Below are positions 30,678-37,109 of a stretch of 40,768 bases of DNA, in pieces (the stretch's first letter is position 1; every line of letters begins with the position of its first letter). The position numbers and the translations under genes are program-made. This DNA comes from Actinomycetes bacterium. GTDB lineage: Bacteria > Actinomycetota > Actinomycetes > Actinomycetales > Cellulomonadaceae. Location: the NCBI GenBank assembly GCA_023438885.1, contig JAEXPS010000188.1:1-40768 (forward strand). The letters run 5' to 3'. Below the pieces are notes generated by a model, which did no database searches, had not been told where the DNA came from, and saw nothing but the letters and a program-made list of their open reading frames with translations.

Positions 30678-30985
30678 GGGGCCACCGCCTTCAACTGCTG
30701 CGCGGCGCGCAGGGCCTCGCGCGCGCGCCGCTCGAGGACGGCCGAGACGCGGGCCAGCCGAATCGCATCCGGCAGGCGCCCCAGGAAGTTCCAGTGCGCG
30801 GGGTCCTGCGCGGTCTCCACCAGCGTCTGAACCGCGGCGCGGGCCATGGTGTCCCGGCACCGCTCCAGGCGCTCCCGCTCCGACTCGTGCGGGTACCGCG
30901 ACAGCCGCGCCAGCTCGAAGTCGGCGCGCTGCTCGTCGGTCATGTCCAGCACAGGGATCGGCTGGTCGGCCGCGGCGGCGCTCAC
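30674..30985 (-). CDS. Small helical early protein
   Basis: A 103-residue protein from GTG 30985, MSAAAADQPIPVLDMTDEQR and then almost wholly helical (ELARLSRYPHESERERLERC, RLARVSAVLERRAREALRAA). GTGA overlaps on both ends. No domain recognised; the alternating charges suggest a coiled coil. Confidence 0.52.
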   Translation of the reverse strand: MSAAAADQPIPVLDMTDEQRADFELARLSRYPHESERERLERCRDTMARAAVQTLVETAQDPAHWNFLGRLPDAIRLARVSAVLERRAREALRAAQQLKAVAP

Positions 30986-31173
30986 TTCGAGCTCCGGCGG
31001 TGGGCGCGGCGCGCGGCCTTCGCGGCCCGGTTCGCGGCGTGACGGCGGGCGACCTCGCCGGCGCGGGCAGTGCCCTGGTAGATCTGGCCCGAGGTCTTCA
31101 CCAGGTTCAGCGCGTCGAGCATGCGCACGCTGGTCTCGGACGGCCCGTCAGGGGCGGTGCGGATGCGGTGCAC
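30982..31173 (-). CDS. Small basic early protein
   Basis: A 63-residue protein, GTG start at 31173 with AAGGAA seven bases upstream (MHRIRTAPDGPSETSVRMLD). The C-terminal half is strikingly basic (AGEVARRHAANRAAKAARRA), suggesting nucleic acid contact. It follows the excisionase-like gene after 78 bp that contain a GGGGCG/CGCCCC inverted repeat of uncertain role. Confidence 0.55.
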   Translation of the reverse strand: MHRIRTAPDGPSETSVRMLDALNLVKTSGQIYQGTARAGEVARRHAANRAAKAARRAHRRSSK

Positions 31174-31251
31174 GGTAGAGTTCCTTCCGTTGTAGGTGGG
31201 GCGTCCCGGCTCGGAAGGCTGTGGGGCGCCCCGCTCGCTGTGCGGGTGGTG

Positions 31252-31431
31252 CTAGACGTCGGGCTGGGAGTCCAGCCACGCCTCAAGGGCCGAGACCGGG
31301 ATGACGATCCGGCGGCCCAGTTGCTTGGCCTTCAGCTGCCCCGAGCGGATCGCCTTGTCGATGCGGTCCTTGCTCGTGCGGGCCGCCACGGCGGCTTCAT
31401 CGCGCGTCAACGCCAGGGTTGGGCCGGGCAT
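31252..31431 (-). CDS. Excisionase-like helix-turn-helix protein
   Basis: A 59-residue protein, MPGPTLALTRDEAAVAARTS, then KDRIDKAIRSGQLKAKQLGR, then RIVIPVSALEAWLDSQPDV. This is the winged HTH_17/MerR-like pattern (LTRDEAAxxxxxSxxxIxxAIRSGxLxAxxxGRRxxIPxxALxxWL) of excisionases. It would bend DNA at the attachment site to favour excision, or act as a small regulator. It is the second gene of the early operon after the Cro-like gene, with TGATG overlap. Excisionase role is inferred from family and context. Confidence 0.8.
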   Translation of the reverse strand: MPGPTLALTRDEAAVAARTSKDRIDKAIRSGQLKAKQLGRRIVIPVSALEAWLDSQPDV

Positions 31432-31685
31432 CAGGCCAACCCGTCGGTGTAGCCCTCGCGGACGATCGCGACCTGTCGCACTTCGAGGAGACGGGCTGCC
31501 TTCGCCAGCAGCTGCGGCGTCAGGCGCTTACGGCCGGCCTCGATGTTCGACCAGTAGGAGTAGGAGACGTCGAGCTCCTGGGCGAACTCGCCCAGCCGGA
31601 ATCCCTTGATCTCCCGGATCGTCCGCAGGGTTTCCCCGACTCGGACACGCTCGGGGTCCAGCCGTGGGGGCAACTTCAGGCTCAT
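31431..31685 (-). CDS. XRE-family regulator, Cro-like
   Basis: An 84-residue XRE protein: VRVGETLRTIREIKGFRLGE, then FAQELDVSYSYWSNIEAGRK and RLTPQLLAKAARLLEV. The five-helix HTH is complete; recognition helix is in SYSYWSNIEAG. It is the first gene of the leftward early operon, opposite to the immunity repressor at 31898, so a Cro role is likely. It seems leaderless: a well-spaced promoter (TTGCTA-17-TAGACT on the minus strand) ends six bases before the ATG. Confidence 0.87.
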   Translation of the reverse strand: MSLKLPPRLDPERVRVGETLRTIREIKGFRLGEFAQELDVSYSYWSNIEAGRKRLTPQLLAKAARLLEVRQVAIVREGYTDGLA

Positions 31686-31691
31686 GGCAGG

Positions 31692-31720
31692 AGTCTAGGG
31701 AACTGAGAGGAACATAGCAA
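31692..31720 (-). promoter_or_regulatory. Leftward early promoter, leaderless
   Basis: On the minus strand TTGCTA (31715-31720) and TAGACT (31692-31697) are separated by exactly 17 bases, and TAGACT ends six bases before the ATG of the Cro-like gene. This is a near-ideal sigma-70-type promoter for a leaderless mRNA and the likely start of the whole early operon. Confidence 0.65.
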
Positions 31721-31858
31721 TAGAGAAACGAGGAACATGGCCGAACTTCTGTCGAGTCGCAGGTCAGGTGTCCTACGGAGCCCTGAGTTACTCCCGTGTA
31801 TTTCCGGCTGACTCCAGCACTGTTCAGGGATGCCCCGGTTGATGTTTCCTGGTGTTCC
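31707..31858. promoter_or_regulatory. Operator-like repeats in the genetic switch
   Basis: The 212-bp gap between the Cro-like and repressor genes contains GAGGAACAT twice in direct orientation (31707-31715 and 31730-31738, 23 bp apart) and, nearer the repressor, TGTTTCC (31843-31849) and TGTTCC (31853-31858), the same GGAACA half-site inverted. The first repeat overlaps the spacer of the early promoter. Arrayed and inverted GGAACA elements between divergent regulators are what repressor/Cro operators would look like. Confidence 0.5.
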
Positions 31859-31897
31859 CGGCAAGTTGTCCGCCATGGACAGACAGAGAGGCCCACC

Positions 31898-32536
31898 ATG
31901 GGTGAGCACCAGGAGACGGCCCGCCAGGCAGTCCGCGCGGAACTGGCGCGCCGCCAGTGGGACGACGCGGACCTCGTGCGCTCGGCCGGACTCGACCAAG
32001 GGACTGTGAGCGACTTCCTCACCGGCGCCAGATGGCCCCGGCGAAGCACCCTCGCCAAGATCGACGCCGCGCTCGGCTGGCCCGCCGGGACGCTGGATGC
32101 CACAAGCCGAACTGGTCAGGATCCAGCGGTGCGTGCCGTCCAGGCGCGCCAGGCCGAGAGCCGCTCGGCCGTCGAGGAGATCTTCGAAGTCATGGCCGAC
32201 CGGGTCGCGCTGAGCGTCAGCCGGTCCAGCGTCGCCGACCTGACCCCGATCGAGCTCGAAGAGGCCGGCGCCGCGGCGGCCATGGCCTATCTGGCCAAGG
32301 TTCGCGAGATCCGCGCCCACCGAGCGCGCCTCGCCCACGAGGGCCTCGTAGAGGACTCAGGGGACGAGAAGCCGTCGCCGTCCGAGGTGGCGGAGGCGAC
32401 GCATCTCCCGTTCCGACCCCACGGGCCGATCCCAGACGTCTCCCAGGCGGCGGCGCGGCGCGGCGCCCCCGACCACGGCCCCGACACAACCACGGGGGAA
32501 GAGAGCCAGGAAGCAGGGGGAGACGAGCCGGCATGA
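31898..32536 (+). CDS. Probable immunity repressor (HTH)
   Basis: A 212-residue protein started at ATG 31898 with AGAGAGG six bases upstream. The N-terminal 60 residues are an XRE-like HTH: ARQAVRAELARRQWDDADLV, RSAGLDQGTVSDFLTGARWP, RRSTLAKIDAALGWPAGTLD. A helical middle (VEEIFEVMADRVALSVSRSS, AAAAMAYLAKVREIRAHRAR) and a disordered polar tail follow. Divergent to the Cro-like gene and first of the rightward lysogeny genes, it is the best candidate for the prophage repressor. The DFLTGARWPRRSTLxKIxxALGW pattern is common in actinophage repressors. Confidence 0.8.
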   Translation: MGEHQETARQAVRAELARRQWDDADLVRSAGLDQGTVSDFLTGARWPRRSTLAKIDAALGWPAGTLDATSRTGQDPAVRAVQARQAESRSAVEEIFEVMADRVALSVSRSSVADLTPIELEEAGAAAAMAYLAKVREIRAHRARLAHEGLVEDSGDEKPSPSEVAEATHLPFRPHGPIPDVSQAAARRGAPDHGPDTTTGEESQEAGGDEPA

Positions 32537-32615
32537 ACACGCGTCAACCAAGGGGTGTCATAGGACCCACCGGCACAGAGAGGGCCACCAGCGTCACGAG
32601 CGGTGACGGTGGAGC

Positions 32616-33416
32616 GTGACATCACCGTCATCCATCCGCCGGCGCCGCAAGTGGCGCGAGCGCTTCGGGATCACCTATCGAGTCGCGGCCGCCGTCATCG
32701 CGTTCGTGACAGTGGCGACCCAGGCGCTCGTCACATCGAAGGTCTGGACAGATGCGCCGAAGTGGACCGTCCCATCCCTAGCCATCGCCACAGGGCTGGT
32801 CGTACTGCGCGACAACGTAGCCAACGTGAACCACCGGCTGCGTGAACCGGACCGCATGCAGTTGCGCACGCGGGCGCAGGCGGCCGTCACGGCCGCTCTG
32901 GTGTCGGTGTCCGAGGCGAAGGGCATCCGGCCCACGGATCTTGGAGTGAGCGTCTGGCTCGTCGAGAGCGTCGGCAAGATCCGGCGCCACGAGCGCCTGG
33001 AGCGGCTCGTGAGGGTTCGCTTCCGCGGCCCACAGCCTTCGGACGTCTACTGGGAGAAGGGCAAGGGCGTCATCGGTCACGCCTGGGCGAGCGCCCGTCC
33101 CGAGCGCGCCGCTACGGGACACCTGGCACGAAAGTACGGCGGACTCGATCTCACCGAGGACCAGTGGGACGCGCTCAGCCAGCAAGCGAAGCAGGGGTTC
33201 ACCCGTGAGGAGTTCTGTACCACGGTGCACAAGTACTCAGAGATCCTTGCCGTGCCGATCAAGAACGACCATGGACAGGTGCTCGGCATCGTCTCGATGG
33301 ATCTCACGATGCCGCCCGATGGTTCCAACCTCGTCGACCGCCTGGCTGGCGCCGATGTCGAGGAGTACGTGTCGGCGGCTGCTGATTTGATCGCGAAGAC
33401 GATCGAACGGCCCTAG
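32616..33416 (+). CDS. Two-span membrane protein with GAF-like sensor domain
   Basis: A 266-residue protein from GTG 32616. Two membrane segments, TYRVAAAVIAFVTVATQALV (about 20-39) and WTVPSLAIATGLVVL (50-64), form a hairpin. The cytoplasmic part (about 85-265) looks like a GAF domain: ALVSVSEAKGIRPTDLGVSV, EKGKGVIGHAWASARPE, then EILAVPIKNDHGQVLGIVSM and a C-terminal helix (VEEYVSAAADLIAKTIERP). GAF domains bind small molecules. Located between repressor and ImmA-like genes and probably made in the lysogen, it might be a sensor for induction or a defence/exclusion factor. The exact start is uncertain. Confidence 0.75.
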   Translation: MTSPSSIRRRRKWRERFGITYRVAAAVIAFVTVATQALVTSKVWTDAPKWTVPSLAIATGLVVLRDNVANVNHRLREPDRMQLRTRAQAAVTAALVSVSEAKGIRPTDLGVSVWLVESVGKIRRHERLERLVRVRFRGPQPSDVYWEKGKGVIGHAWASARPERAATGHLARKYGGLDLTEDQWDALSQQAKQGFTREEFCTTVHKYSEILAVPIKNDHGQVLGIVSMDLTMPPDGSNLVDRLAGADVEEYVSAAADLIAKTIERP

Positions 33417-33449
33417 GCTGAAGGACAAGACCGACGGAGGGAGCCGGTC

Positions 33450-33635
33450 ATGGCGGGAACTAGGGAGCAGCAAGCCCGGGATCGAGCTCGCGAGGTGTAC
33501 TTCGACACCTTGCGGAGCCTCGGGCCAGATGAGCACCTCCTCGTGCTGGCGAGAGAAGTCGAGGAGGAGCGTCGCGACCACGGGCAGCGAAGGGGTTTCC
33601 CGAAGCAGCGTGGCCGCACTGACAAGTCTCGCTAG
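33450..33635 (+). CDS. Small charged protein of the lysogeny module
   Basis: A 61-residue protein with GGAGGGAG seven bases before ATG 33450. It is highly charged, MAGTREQQARDRAREVYFDT and LAREVEEERRDHGQRRGFPK, probably one helix followed by a basic tail. A -10-like TAGGCT overlaps the stop codon of the GAF gene, giving a short leader containing the ribosome site. A strong terminator follows. Function unknown. Confidence 0.62.
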   Translation: MAGTREQQARDRAREVYFDTLRSLGPDEHLLVLAREVEEERRDHGQRRGFPKQRGRTDKSR

Positions 33636-33641
33636 GAGTCC

Positions 33642-33676
33642 ACGGAGCCCCCGCTTGAGAGAGTCGGGGGCTCCGT
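33642..33676 (+). terminator. Strong hairpin terminator
   Basis: ACGGAGCCCCCG and CGGGGGCTCCGT form a perfect 12-bp stem around an 11-base loop, starting seven bases after the stop of the 61-residue gene. There is no T-run. It closes the repressor-GAF-small protein unit. Confidence 0.78.
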
Positions 33677-33694
33677 CGTGTCAGCCGGGCCCGT

Positions 33695-33700
33695 TAGCGT
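33695..33700 (+). promoter_or_regulatory. Putative -10 element (TAGCGT) for leaderless ImmA-like gene
   Basis: TAGCGT ends seven bases before GTG 33708 and lies just after the preceding terminator. No ribosome site is present, so a leaderless transcript beginning at the GTG is likely. Confidence 0.45.
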
Positions 33701-33707
33701 CCCGCTC

Positions 33708-34118
33708 GTGTTCCACCCCTGGCGGCGTCTGCGCTCGATGACGGCCGTAGACGTGCAGTGGCATCGCACGCCGGGCGTGCTCGGCGCCACCGATGGTGCG
33801 ACGGTGATCGTCCTGCACCCGGATCAGTCCCAGGCACAGCGACGTTGCACCCTCGCGCACGAGCTCGCGCACATCGAGCTCGGCCACGTCCATGGCGCCT
33901 CCGCATCCGAGGAGTCGGCCGCGCGGCTCTTGGCGGCTCGGCGCCTGATCGAGATGCCTGCCCTCCTAGACGCGCTCTCGTGGGCCGAGGATCTGCGAGA
34001 GGTCGCAGACGAGCTGTGGGTCGACGAGGACACGCTCATGGCCCGCCTCGATGGCCTGACTTGTAACGAGCGTTACCAGGTCACGGCCTTGTACGACGAG
34101 GTCGAGCGCGGATGCTGA
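33708..34118 (+). CDS. ImmA/IrrE family metallopeptidase
   Basis: A 136-residue protein. I start it at GTG 33708 (VFHPWRRLRSMTAVDVQWHR) because the [M/V]FHPWRxLR beginning is typical of the family in actinobacteria and a leaderless promoter fits; an upstream GTG at 33678 lies inside the terminator region. The zinc motif is HELAHIELGH (His 51, Glu 52, His 55), followed by a SEESAARLLAARRL helix. ImmA cleaves phage or ICE repressors to trigger induction. It neighbours the repressor module, so a role in prophage induction is likely but not shown. Confidence 0.85.
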   Translation: MFHPWRRLRSMTAVDVQWHRTPGVLGATDGATVIVLHPDQSQAQRRCTLAHELAHIELGHVHGASASEESAARLLAARRLIEMPALLDALSWAEDLREVADELWVDEDTLMARLDGLTCNERYQVTALYDEVERGC

Positions 34119-34321
34119 GCCAGCGTGACCGCCAGATCCTCGACCTGGAGGCGCAGCACTGGCGCTACGCCGGCGCCAAGGAAGCCGCGATCCGCGACGT
34201 GCTCGACTTGACGCCCACGCGGTACTACCAGGTGCTGCTGGCGCTGCTCGACGACCGCGAGGCCCTGGCCTACGCGCCGATGGCGGTCAACCGCCTGCGG
34301 CGCCTTGCGAACCGGTCGTGA
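34112..34321 (+). CDS. DUF3263 family protein
   Basis: A 69-residue protein: MLSQRDRQILDLEAQHWRYA, GAKEAAIRDVLDLTPTRYYQ, VLLALLDDREALAYAPMAVN and RLRRLANRS. This matches DUF3263 (LsxRDxxILDxExxxWxxxxxKExAIRxxxxxsxxrYYQxLxxLxDxpeALaxdPxxVxRLrR), an actinobacterial HTH-like family. It overlaps the ImmA-like stop by seven bases and converges with the integrase, whose end it overlaps by 35 bases. A DNA-binding regulator of lysogeny is a reasonable inference. Confidence 0.85.
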   Translation: MLSQRDRQILDLEAQHWRYAGAKEAAIRDVLDLTPTRYYQVLLALLDDREALAYAPMAVNRLRRLANRS

Positions 34322-35621
34322 GCGCCAGGCGCTCGTGCGCCTGCTCGAGCGCGCTGCGCATCAGCCCCAGGTTCGGGTGCTGGTAGGCGCGCGTCGACAG
34401 GATCGACGAGTGGCCCATGAGCTCGATGATGACCTGGTGGTCGACGCCGGCCTCCAGCAGCATCGTGGCCCCGGTGTGGCGGGCTTCGTACAGCAGGTAC
34501 CGCGGGGGCTTGCGCGCGGCTCGCTCGTCGTCTGGGGCGACGCCGGCGCGCTCCTGCAGCGCGTACCAGGCGGCCCGGTCGTCGGCGGCGTCTTGGGGCA
34601 GGCCCCGCGCGTCCGGCCAGACCAGGCCCCAGGGGTTGGGCGGGCAGTGGTCCTTCCAGACGATGAGCGCCGCCTGCATGAGTGGCGTCAGCGGCGTGCG
34701 ACGCTCCCCGCTCTTCGTCTTGGGCTTGACCAGGTGGTAGGCCCCCACCAGGTGGCGCACCTCGTACCCGTCAGGCACGCGGAAGCCGCTCGAGCGGTCA
34801 TGCGGCACGTTGTACGGCAGCGGCTGCAGCTGCCAGGAGATGTCGGCCGTGCCGGCTTCTATGTCGACGAGCGGCCACGTCAGGCCCAGGGTCTCGGCCG
34901 GGCGCCAGGGTTCGGTGAGGGCGGCCAGCCAGCGCGAACCGGATGCGTCCTCGGCTTCGATGGCTTGGGCGATGAGCGCCAGCACGTGCGGAGCCGGGAT
35001 GGCCGAGCGGTCGTTGACGGCCTTGCCTGGGTGAGGCACCTCGAGCGCCAGACGGGAGACCGTCATGCCCTCGGCGAGGGCGGCTCGTAGCAGGCGTTCG
35101 AGCGTGCCCTGGACGTTGCCCGCGTGGGTGCTCGTCAGGCCTGCGGCGCGCACGGCCGCGGTGAGCTTGCGCACGTCGCCGGGGGTGAGCGCGTCGAGCC
35201 GTCGGGTGCCGATGGTGGGCACGATCCACTTGCGCAGGTTCGAGGCCTCGGCCGTGTAGTAGTGGGGGCGGGCCTTGGTCGCCAGCTGGGGCAGCCACTC
35301 CTCGGCCCAGGTCTTGACCGTCACGTGCCCGCCGCGCACAGCGCCGGGGTCGTCCTGCACTTCGGCCATGCGCCGCTCGAGCCGGCGCTTGCACTCGGCC
35401 TCGGTGGTGGCGGTGACGGACAGGATGCGCGGGGCGCCCTTGTCGGTCCAGCCGGCCTGGAAGCGTCCGACCCAGGTCCCGCGGCAGGTGTGGGCGGGGC
35501 GCAGCTGGCGGGTCTTGCCGGTGGCCGGGTTGGTCACCGGGATGGCTGGTGGGCAGTCGGCGGTGTGGGTCTGCACGATCGAGCCGGTACCGTACTGACG
35601 CCGCTTGCGCTCTCTTGCCAC
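34287..35621 (-). CDS. Tyrosine site-specific integrase
   Basis: A 444-residue integrase started at GTG 35621 with GGGAGG upstream. N-terminal arm-binding part (1-100, with HTADCPPAIPVT and HTCRGTW), SAM-like core-binding domain (TWAEEWLPQLATKARPHYYT), and catalytic domain with Arg 240 (EPWRPAETLGLTW), the beta-hairpin Lys (KPKTKSGERRTPL), Arg 381 (LLYEARHTGATML), His 404 (LMGHSSI) and nucleophile Tyr 413 (STRAYQHP). The usual HxxR histidine is Tyr 378 here. It recombines attP with the tRNA-Met attB; the attachment site lies about 115 bp away. Confidence 0.93.
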   Translation of the reverse strand: MARERKRRQYGTGSIVQTHTADCPPAIPVTNPATGKTRQLRPAHTCRGTWVGRFQAGWTDKGAPRILSVTATTEAECKRRLERRMAEVQDDPGAVRGGHVTVKTWAEEWLPQLATKARPHYYTAEASNLRKWIVPTIGTRRLDALTPGDVRKLTAAVRAAGLTSTHAGNVQGTLERLLRAALAEGMTVSRLALEVPHPGKAVNDRSAIPAPHVLALIAQAIEAEDASGSRWLAALTEPWRPAETLGLTWPLVDIEAGTADISWQLQPLPYNVPHDRSSGFRVPDGYEVRHLVGAYHLVKPKTKSGERRTPLTPLMQAALIVWKDHCPPNPWGLVWPDARGLPQDAADDRAAWYALQERAGVAPDDERAARKPPRYLLYEARHTGATMLLEAGVDHQVIIELMGHSSILSTRAYQHPNLGLMRSALEQAHERLALTTGSQGAAGG

Positions 35622-35636
35622 CGCGTCCTCCCGGCT

Positions 35637-35656
35637 CTACAGATTCGCCTACAGAT
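35637..35656. repeat. Direct repeat CTACAGAT x2, candidate integrase arm sites
   Basis: CTACAGAT occurs at 35637-35644 and 35649-35656, a 12-bp period, between the integrase start and the attachment core. Lambda-type integrases bind paired arm sites in this location. Only the repeat is observed. Confidence 0.45.
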
Positions 35657-35661
35657 CTCAC

Positions 35662-35679
35662 CAGACCTGTTGCGGTCTG
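35662..35679. repeat. Inverted repeat CAGACC-6-GGTCTG
   Basis: A perfect 6-bp inverted repeat with a six-base spacer lies between the arm-like repeats and the tRNA fragment, upstream of the integrase gene. It could bind a regulator or a DNA-bending factor, or be a small hairpin. Confidence 0.4.
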
Positions 35680-35736
35680 AACAGAACCATAGCCGCAGGT
35701 CAGAGGCCAGTACGAGATGCCTCACGCTTAGCAGTC

Positions 35737-35783
35737 TACGACTCATAATCGTGAGGTCGCGGGTTCGAGTCCCGCTCCCGCTA
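35737..35783 (+). other. attR: 3' part of tRNA-Met (CAT anticodon)
   Basis: From 35737 the sequence folds as the 3' part of a tRNA: anticodon stem TACGA/TCGTG with loop CTCATAA (anticodon CAT, 35744-35746), T-stem GCGGG/CCCGC with TTCGAGT loop, acceptor strand TCCCGCT and discriminator A at 35783. No complementary AGCGGGA acceptor strand or D-arm exists upstream, where phage DNA begins. So this is not a complete tRNA gene but the chromosomal remnant at the right attachment site; the intact tRNA should be rebuilt at attL beyond the left edge. Confidence 0.87.
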
Positions 35784-35800
35784 CGCAACGCAGCACGTCA

Positions 35801-35834
35801 GAGGCCCTTTCGCCCGCCCGGTCGAAGGGGCCTC
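35801..35834 (+). terminator. Terminator of the former tRNA-Met gene
   Basis: GAGGCCCTTTCG pairs with CGAAGGGGCCTC (12 pairs, one G-U) around a 10-base loop, 17 bp after the tRNA end. It marks the first undisturbed host sequence beyond the prophage. The remaining 120 bp up to the hemerythrin-like gene show no gene. Confidence 0.75.
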
Positions 35835-35957
35835 AGTCGTCGGCGGAGGGCGCACCCGGCCGGCGGCCCCCCGTCGTCTCGCGCGCGGCAACGCGCCCGA
35901 TGTGCCAATCTGTCCCGGTATGTCCGTCTGGTTCGATGGCGCGACCGCGAGGGCGAG

Positions 35958-36683
35958 ATGACCGACGACTTCTTCACCGCGCACGCCGGCGAGACCGCGC
36001 CGCCGGTGCCCGACGGGCCGAAGCTGTGCCGGGGCGAGGACATGCGCATCCTGCACAGCGCGTTCCTCTGGGCCTACCCACGGATGGCCGAGCTGGTGCG
36101 TGCGACGCCACCCGGCGACACGGAGCGGGCCGCGTTCGTGGCGAGGTGGCTCGGCGACATCGACTCGACGTTGCACATCCACCACGAGGACGAGGACCTG
36201 CTGCTGTGGGACCGGCTGGAGCAGCGTGCGCCGGCGTGCGCGCTGCACGTCGGGCAGATGCGCGCCCACCATGCCCGGGTGCACCAGATCCTCACCACGA
36301 TCGATCCGTTGCGCGCCGAGTTCGCCGCGACGGCCGATCCGGACTCCGGGTCCCGCCTGGCCGCCGCGTACGACGACATGCTGCAGGTGCTCCAGGTGCA
36401 CCTGCGCCGCGAGGTGGTGGAGATCGTGCCGGTCGCGGAGAAGGTGATCACCGAGCGCGAATGGGCCCAGATGGCCGAGCGCGGGTCGAAGGCCATCCCG
36501 ACGAGCCGGCTGATGCCGCAGCTCGGACTGTTGCTGGCGGCGGCGCCGCAGGAGGACCGCGTCATCTTCTTCGGTTCGATCCCCAGGCCGGTCCAGCTGA
36601 TGTACCGGCTCTTCGGGAAGCGGCAGTTCGCGGCTCAGCACCGCAAGCTGTGGCCCGGCGTCCCGGTTCCCGCGACCATCTGA
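35958..36683 (+). CDS. Hemerythrin-like domain protein
   Basis: A 241-residue host protein starting MTDDFFTAHAGETAPPVPDG (GAGGGCGAG upstream). The helical bundle has His 33 (MRILHSAFLW), STLHIHHEDEDLLLW (His 73, 75, 76 and acidic residues), MRAHHARVHQI (His 104/105) and VHLRREVVEIVPVAEKVI, the ligand set of a hemerythrin-type di-iron centre. The C-terminal ~60 residues (RLMPQLGLLLAAAPQEDRVI) are typical of actinobacterial hemerythrin-like proteins of unknown role, possibly oxygen or nitric oxide sensing. It is the first complete chromosomal gene beside the prophage. Confidence 0.85.
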   Translation: MTDDFFTAHAGETAPPVPDGPKLCRGEDMRILHSAFLWAYPRMAELVRATPPGDTERAAFVARWLGDIDSTLHIHHEDEDLLLWDRLEQRAPACALHVGQMRAHHARVHQILTTIDPLRAEFAATADPDSGSRLAAAYDDMLQVLQVHLRREVVEIVPVAEKVITEREWAQMAERGSKAIPTSRLMPQLGLLLAAAPQEDRVIFFGSIPRPVQLMYRLFGKRQFAAQHRKLWPGVPVPATI

Positions 36684-36700
36684 CCGGACCCGGAACGTCC

Positions 36701-37024
36701 TTACCGGCGGCCGGTGCCCAGCGCCGCGTCGATCTCGTCGCGCCGGGCGGCCACGATCGAGTCGAAGACGGCGTCCGGCACCGGGTTGGCCGCGGTGAAC
36801 TGCGCACCGCCCTTCGTCGTCCGCACGCCGGCGAGGCCCGCCGCATGCGCCTCGACGACCGCGGGGCTGAAGGGGTAGAGCGAGTAGCCGGCCTTGGTCT
36901 CGATCACGCTGACCAGCGGGCGGCCGCGGTAGCGCAGCGCCGGCATGCCGTAGCTGACGCCGTCCTCGGCCTCCGGGACGAGGGCCAGGGCCCGCGCGCG
37001 GTAGTGCTCCAGGAGGTCCGCCAT
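36701..37024 (-). CDS. DUF1801 (YdhG-like) protein
   Basis: A 107-residue protein: MADLLEHYRARALALVPEAE, then GVSYGMPALRYRGRPLVSVI with the conserved SYGMPA, YSLYPFSPAVVEAHAAGL, and TTKGGAQFTAANPVPDAVFD. This is the DUF1801/YdhG fold related to frataxin-like iron chaperone proteins; its biochemical role is uncertain. The TAGCCT -10 element on the minus strand ends six bases before the ATG, indicating a leaderless transcript. It converges with the hemerythrin-like gene. Confidence 0.85.
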   Translation of the reverse strand: MADLLEHYRARALALVPEAEDGVSYGMPALRYRGRPLVSVIETKAGYSLYPFSPAVVEAHAAGLAGVRTTKGGAQFTAANPVPDAVFDSIVAARRDEIDAALGTGRR

Positions 37025-37030
37025 GGGGCC

Positions 37031-37036
37031 AGGCTA
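37031..37036 (-). promoter_or_regulatory. -10 element (TAGCCT) of leaderless DUF1801 gene
   Basis: TAGCCT on the minus strand ends six bases before the ATG at 37024, and no ribosome site is present. The -35 region is weak. Confidence 0.45.
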
Positions 37037-37074
37037 GAACCGGGAGCTCAGGGTCGCCTCAGGGAGGTACCCCA

Positions 37075-37103
37075 TTGCCCAGGTCAGACGACTGCGGCAG
37101 GCT
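37075..37103 (+). promoter_or_regulatory. Promoter of the ABC transporter operon, leaderless
   Basis: TTGCCC (37075-37080) and CAGGCT (37098-37103) are exactly 17 bases apart, and CAGGCT ends six bases before GTG 37110, which lacks a ribosome site. This should start a leaderless mRNA for the four ABC genes. Confidence 0.55.
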
Positions 37104-37109
37104 GACGGC

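Larger units (their letters stand above)
1..35783. mobile_element. Integrated siphovirus-like prophage, right part
   Basis: A continuous run of phage genes (structural, packaging, replication, recombination, lysogeny, integrase) ends at a truncated 3' tRNA-Met fragment that serves as attR. The left end of the prophage, with tail fibre, tape measure and lysis genes and the reconstituted tRNA at attL, is outside the window. The integrase is the last phage gene before the attachment site, the usual arrangement for tRNA-targeting tyrosine-recombinase prophages. No inactivating lesion is seen in the structural genes; the only frame defect is in the exonuclease near 26707, so the element may still be inducible. 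Confidence 0.93.

Noticed and set aside
31174..31251. GGGGCG/CGCCCC inverted repeat as a terminator after the excisionase-like gene
   Set aside because: Six-base arms with a 22-base loop and no T-run are too weak in GC-rich DNA to call.
35701..35783. Complete tRNA gene at the prophage end
   Set aside because: No D-arm and no 5' acceptor strand pairing with TCCCGCT exist upstream; only the 3' part is present.
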